Assembly: GCA_902803305.1 (NCBI GenBank)
Contig: CADCPL010000268.1
Coordinates: 1-8,772 of the forward strand
From: an uncultured Lachnospiraceae bacterium
GTDB lineage: Bacteria > Bacillota > Clostridia > Lachnospirales > Lachnospiraceae
Length of the DNA: 8,772 nt
Direction: 5' to 3'
Notes under the pieces: generated by a model
What the model saw: the letters and a program-made list of their open reading frames with translations, nothing else
Told to the model about the DNA's origin: nothing
Database searches by the model: none
Translations under genes and position numbers: made by a program
Shown: positions 5,516 through 8,772 of the stretch, piece by piece
Position numbering within the stretch: the first letter of the stretch is position 1
How the letters are laid out: the number at the start of each line of letters is the position of its first letter

Positions 5516-6967
5516 ATGCAGTTTAACTCTATTCCTTTTATCATAATATTTCCGATAGTCGTGATCCTTTATTATCTGATACCGAAAAGGTTCAGATATA
5601 TTTGGCTTCTTGTATGCAGCTACTGTTTTTATTTTCTTGCCGGCGGTACGTTTATCGCCGTTCTTGCAGCTTCGACCGTTATCACATACATAACGGGGAT
5701 CGCGCTTGACTCCTTCGACAATGAAAAAGCACGCAGGGCGATGGTGGCCGTATCTGCTGTTTTGCAGCTGCTGTCTCTGTTTGTGTTTAAGTATCTTGAT
5801 TTTACACTGGGTCTTTTGGGCAGCGGTCTTCGGTTCGGGCTTGTGATACCGCTGGGGATCTCGTTCTATACTTTCCAGGCCATATCGTATATCGTTGATG
5901 TTTACAGACGTACGACCGGATGTGAAAAGAACATATTAAAGCTGGCGCTGTATCTGTCGTTTTTCCTGAGCATAGTATCGGGGCCGATAAACAGGGCTGG
6001 AGACATGCTCGGGCAGTATACCGATACGCAGCTGTCATATGACGGCATCAAGCAAGGTATGCAGAAGATGCTTTGGGGATATTTCCTTAAGCTTGCGATA
6101 GCGGGAAGACTTGCGATAATAGTTGATAACGTATACGGCGATACAGGATCATATTCGGGACTTTCCGTGGCGGTTGCCGCGCTGGCATATATGTTCATGC
6201 TCTACTGTGATTTTGAGGGATATTCGCAGATCGCGATCGGAAGCGCCCGGATGCTCGGGATAACGATGAAGGAGAACTTCAGGCAGCCGTTCTTTTCGGT
6301 CAGTATGTCGGAAATGTGGAGAAGATGGCATGTATCGCTCTCGACGTGGCTGCGTGATTATCTGTATATCCCTCTTGGCGGCAGCAGGCGCGGGCAGGCA
6401 AGGAAGTACATAAATCTGTTTCTGGTGCTGTTTATCAGCGGAATATGGCATGGAGCGAACCTGACTTTCTTTATATGGGGAGCGCTGAACGGGTTTTATC
6501 TGATAGTCGGACAGCTTCTCCTTCCGTACAGGGATGCTCTGGCAGAGAAGATCAAGGCGCGGATATGCAGGAGTGATAACAAAAAGATTTCCTTTGATAA
6601 GGTCAGAACGATCCTTCAAAGGATCGGTGTGTATATCCTGTTTTCTTACGTGTTCATATTCTTCGCGAATGACAGTGTGACCTCGGCATATCTGGCGATC
6701 AAACGGATACTGACCGACTTTTCGCTGTCGGATATAAGCGGCCTTGCGGGGCTCGGACTCGGAAGGCTTAATCTGGCCCTTACGCTCCTTGCGATCGTAT
6801 TTGTATTTATCGCGGACGGAGCCGCAAACAGAAGATCGTGTGACACACCCGCGCTCATAAAGAACATACCCACGCCGATCAGATGGGCGATATATTATGC
6901 GCTGATGATCGCGATATTGTTTTCGGCAAACCTTACCGGACAGGAGTTTATTTATTCAAAGATGTGA
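5516..6967 (+). CDS. MBOAT O-acyltransferase, AlgI-like
   Basis: The polytopic membrane protein has 483 residues. The frame is open from an ATG at 5396, but I chose ATG 5516 because AGGAAG lies about 7 bases before it, a -10 box lies upstream, and the protein then starts MQFNSIPFIIIFP, the typical AlgI/DltB N-terminus. MBOAT hallmarks are present: IPLGISFYTFQAISYIVDVY (111-130), the DFEGYSQIAIGSARMLGI segment (232-249), MWRRWHVSLSTWLRDYLYIP (267-286) and the region GIWHGANLTF (309-318) with the invariant His312. Family knowledge: AlgI and DltB pass acetyl or D-alanyl groups from a cytoplasmic donor across the membrane to a partner that loads an extracellular polymer. The neighbouring gene starts one base after this stop and encodes an SGNH-like partner. 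The acyl group and acceptor polymer are unknown; acetylation of an exopolysaccharide or wall glycan is the most likely reading. Confidence 0.92.
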   Translation: MQFNSIPFIIIFPIVVILYYLIPKRFRYIWLLVCSYCFYFLAGGTFIAVLAASTVITYITGIALDSFDNEKARRAMVAVSAVLQLLSLFVFKYLDFTLGLLGSGLRFGLVIPLGISFYTFQAISYIVDVYRRTTGCEKNILKLALYLSFFLSIVSGPINRAGDMLGQYTDTQLSYDGIKQGMQKMLWGYFLKLAIAGRLAIIVDNVYGDTGSYSGLSVAVAALAYMFMLYCDFEGYSQIAIGSARMLGITMKENFRQPFFSVSMSEMWRRWHVSLSTWLRDYLYIPLGGSRRGQARKYINLFLVLFISGIWHGANLTFFIWGALNGFYLIVGQLLLPYRDALAEKIKARICRSDNKKISFDKVRTILQRIGVYILFSYVFIFFANDSVTSAYLAIKRILTDFSLSDISGLAGLGLGRLNLALTLLAIVFVFIADGAANRRSCDTPALIKNIPTPIRWAIYYALMIAILFSANLTGQEFIYSKM

Positions 6968-6968
6968 T

Positions 6969-7940
6969 ATGAAACTACCCAAATTCATCGGCAAATGCAT
7001 ACTCGCAGCGATCCCGGCAATAGCCCTTATTGCCTTTACTTTGCTGTGCCCGCTCTGCTATATGGATGAGGAATATCCCGCATGGCGCCATGCAAAGATG
7101 ACGGCTGCGGGGAAGCTGTATGACGGCACTGATTTTGACACTGTGATACTAGGTGATTCCGGTGCCATGAGTTCGATAAAGCCGGAACTTGTCGGTGACG
7201 GCTGCATCAATCTGGCTCTCGGCGGTGCAACGTCCATAGAGATGTATTATCTGCTGTCGGACTATCTGAAGCATCACGACAGCCCGGATACCGTAGTCAT
7301 CATGTTTGCGCCTTTTCATTACTGGCATATAGATAATTATGAAAAAAGGACCGTATACTTCAGGGCGATAGCAGCCGGCGATCTTTTGGGACTGTATGAT
7401 AACGCAAAGGCTGTCGGTGCATCATCGGTATCATATGACGGATTTGAGACTTCCGAGATATCGGCAAGACTCGGACTTCCGAACAAATACCTTCCGGCGA
7501 TAGAGGCCGCAAGGTTCATCGGAAGGTACGGCGATAACGTAAGATCATTCGAGGATATCACAAACACGCGGGGATACGGCAGTTTCGGACATGAGAGTGA
7601 GTGGTACGATCCTTCATATGAGACGTCATACGAAGATATGGTGATAGACGGGGATGCAAAGCTCGTCGCAATGTATCTTCAGAAGCTCCTCAGACTGTGT
7701 GAAGAGAACGGGATCCACGTAAGACTGATACAGCCCGCGGTCAATACGCAGACGTTTGAAGGCCTTAACGAGCATTACTACGGAGCGTACAGGAACTTTA
7801 TAAAACAGGCTGCATCCGTTTGCTCGGATATAGAATATGAGGACAGCCTCAGGGTATATGACGGACAATTCTTCGCCGATCCGTCGCATCTTAACGGCAA
7901 GGGCGCGGAAAAGTTCACAAAAGAGGTTTTCGGACCGTAA
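6969..7940 (+). CDS. Membrane-anchored SGNH-like O-acylation partner
   Basis: The protein has 323 residues with an N-terminal hydrophobic helix (about 8-30) and the rest presumably outside the cell. Residues 58-66 read TVILGDSGA, giving a GDS nucleophile motif (Ser64); INLALGGATS (80-89) fits block II; and DPSHLNGKGAEKF (304-316) supplies the block V Asp304/His307 pair. An obvious block III GxND is missing, where FAPFHYWH (113-120) stands instead, as in AlgJ/AlgX/DltD-like proteins rather than free GDSL esterases. It follows the MBOAT gene with a 1-base gap and no good ribosome site of its own, so it is probably translationally coupled. The natural inference is the extracellular acyl-transfer half of the MBOAT system. 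It resembles the first SGNH gene of this window only in the motif triad; the two are not close duplicates. Confidence 0.8.
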   Translation: MKLPKFIGKCILAAIPAIALIAFTLLCPLCYMDEEYPAWRHAKMTAAGKLYDGTDFDTVILGDSGAMSSIKPELVGDGCINLALGGATSIEMYYLLSDYLKHHDSPDTVVIMFAPFHYWHIDNYEKRTVYFRAIAAGDLLGLYDNAKAVGASSVSYDGFETSEISARLGLPNKYLPAIEAARFIGRYGDNVRSFEDITNTRGYGSFGHESEWYDPSYETSYEDMVIDGDAKLVAMYLQKLLRLCEENGIHVRLIQPAVNTQTFEGLNEHYYGAYRNFIKQAASVCSDIEYEDSLRVYDGQFFADPSHLNGKGAEKFTKEVFGP

Positions 7941-7958
7941 ATTTTGTGCAAAAATACA

Positions 7959-7987
7959 ATGACAACCACATTATGTTGTGGTATAAT
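7959..7987 (+). promoter_or_regulatory. Strong promoter of the DUF3048 lipoprotein gene
   Basis: ATGACA (7959-7964) and TATAAT (7982-7987) are 17 bases apart, and TGG precedes the -10, making it an extended -10 (TGGTATAAT). An inverted repeat, ACCACA (7965-7970) and TGTGGT (7977-7982), fills the spacer and touches the -10, a suitable site for a repressor. The leader to the ATG at 8066 would be about 70 bases. Confidence 0.72.
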
Positions 7988-8001
7988 CTTTCGAGAATTG
8001 G

Positions 8002-8010
8002 TGATATAAT
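8002..8010 (+). promoter_or_regulatory. Second extended -10 element upstream of the lipoprotein gene
   Basis: TGATATAAT repeats the same nine bases as the SGNH hydrolase promoter at 2884-2892. It has no -35-like partner at the expected distance, where the first -10 box sits instead. It could be a secondary start giving a leader of about 50 bases, or a chance AT-rich match. Confidence 0.35.
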
Positions 8011-8065
8011 GTCAAGGCTAATCAGAGAAAAACTGTGAAGACAGAAGTTTTAGGAGGTTTTTGTA

Positions 8066-8772
8066 ATGAAAAAGAGAAGCATACTTCTTCTTGGACTTTG
8101 CGCGGCTCTTGTATTTTCAGGCTGTAAGAAGGAGGAGGAAGCGGCAGCACCTGCAGCTCCGGCTCCGCAGATAGAGGTAGTGAACAGCACACCGGCGATC
8201 AGCATTGAAGATAACGCTGAAGAAGAAGTTGTTGATGACGGTTCGCATGAAGGAATGTACAGAAGCGAACTTACGAACGAATGGATATCGGAAGATCTCA
8301 AGGATCAGAGACCTATAGCGGCAATGGTTGACAATGAGAAGACAGCTCTTCCTCATTTCGGTCTCTCACATGCCGATGTTGTATACGAGATGACTAATTC
8401 ACTGGCCAATGACGGGATCACGCGTCTCATGGTACTCGTTAAGGACTGGGGAAGCATCGAACAGCTCGGAAGTATCAGAAGTACGCGTCCGACCAACCTT
8501 ATCATAGCACCCGAATGGAATGCCATCGTTTGTCATGACGGCGGACCGTTCTATATAGATGATTATCTTGCAAAGCCTTACGTGGATAACTTCTCGGGAA
8601 CTTTCTCAAGAGTAGATAACGGTAAGTCAAGAGAGTTCACGGAATATATATGCACGGGCGACATGGAGAAGAACTTCAGCAGCAAGCCGAACGTTTCTCA
8701 GACATACAACGAGTATTATTCGGGACCTCATTATCAGTTTGTTTCCAAGGACGGCGAGATCAATGATCTGTC
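8066..8772 (+). CDS. DUF3048 (YerB-like) lipoprotein, 3' end outside window
   Basis: The visible part is 235 residues, continuing past the right edge. The start is fixed by AGGAGG (8052-8057), 8 bases before the ATG. A lipoprotein signal peptide (MKKRSILLLGLCAALVFSGC) puts the lipidated cysteine at residue 20, so the mature protein is anchored outside the membrane. A low-complexity Ala/Pro/Glu linker follows (about 21-60). The DUF3048 domain then shows RPIAAMVDN (82-90), GLSHADVVYE (99-108), GITR (117-120), LGSIRSTRP (134-142) and VCHDGG (155-160), matching the YerB family pattern. The biochemical role of this family is not established; a cell-envelope function is likely. It has its own promoter and appears not to depend on the upstream acylation genes. 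Confidence 0.88.
   Translation, partial: MKKRSILLLGLCAALVFSGCKKEEEAAAPAAPAPQIEVVNSTPAISIEDNAEEEVVDDGSHEGMYRSELTNEWISEDLKDQRPIAAMVDNEKTALPHFGLSHADVVYEMTNSLANDGITRLMVLVKDWGSIEQLGSIRSTRPTNLIIAPEWNAIVCHDGGPFYIDDYLAKPYVDNFSGTFSRVDNGKSREFTEYICTGDMEKNFSSKPNVSQTYNEYYSGPHYQFVSKDGEINDL

Noticed and set aside
7941..7956. Terminator after the SGNH-like partner gene at ATTTTGTGCAAAAAT
   Set aside because: The inverted repeat is short, almost entirely A/T, has a two-base loop, and lacks both a GC stem and a T-run.

Overview
The window reads as chromosomal DNA of a low-to-middle GC Gram-positive anaerobe of class Clostridia, most probably Lachnospiraceae (Butyrivibrio-like). This is inferred from the strong AAGGAGG-type ribosome sites, extended -10 promoters (TGnTATAAT), a flagellar/chemotaxis receptor, a Firmicutes-type signal peptidase and a YerB-like DUF3048 lipoprotein. 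Genus cannot be fixed from sequence alone. No tRNA, rRNA, CRISPR array, transposase or phage gene is visible. Base composition looks even, so this appears to be core or mildly accessory chromosome rather than a mobile island.

Layout: (1) the left edge holds the first 78 codons of a minus-strand endonuclease IV (nfo). (2) After a 301-base gene-free stretch containing a GC-rich self-complementary patch and a candidate promoter comes a Cache-HAMP methyl-accepting chemotaxis protein (538-2253). (3) Two tandem GAA-loop hairpins separate it from a CarD-family RNA polymerase-binding regulator (2343-2846), which ends at a clear intrinsic terminator (2851-2880). (4) Immediately after the terminator, an extended -10 promoter abuts the ATG of an exported SGNH/GDSL hydrolase (2902-3963), which overlaps a 1-phosphofructokinase-type PfkB sugar kinase (3960-4871) by 4 bases. 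(5) A minus-strand type I signal peptidase (4874-5404) converges on the kinase with only 2 bases between stop codons. (6) Divergent from it is a two-gene cassette: an AlgI-like MBOAT O-acyltransferase (5516-6967) and a membrane-anchored SGNH-like partner (6969-7940), one base apart. (7) A strong promoter then drives a DUF3048 lipoprotein (8066 to beyond the right edge).

Functional theme: much of the window concerns the cell envelope (receptor, exported hydrolase, leader peptidase, O-acylation pair, lipoprotein). The MBOAT/SGNH pair is the most coherent unit; by analogy with AlgI/AlgJ/AlgX and DltB/DltD it would move acyl groups across the membrane onto a surface glycan. The substrate is unknown. 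No clearly unprecedented system is visible. The items most worth checking are the apparently leaderless SGNH hydrolase promoter, the paired GCGAAGC hairpins before carD, the Trp-less CarD, the SGNH hydrolase-sugar kinase coupling, and the stand-alone acylation cassette.
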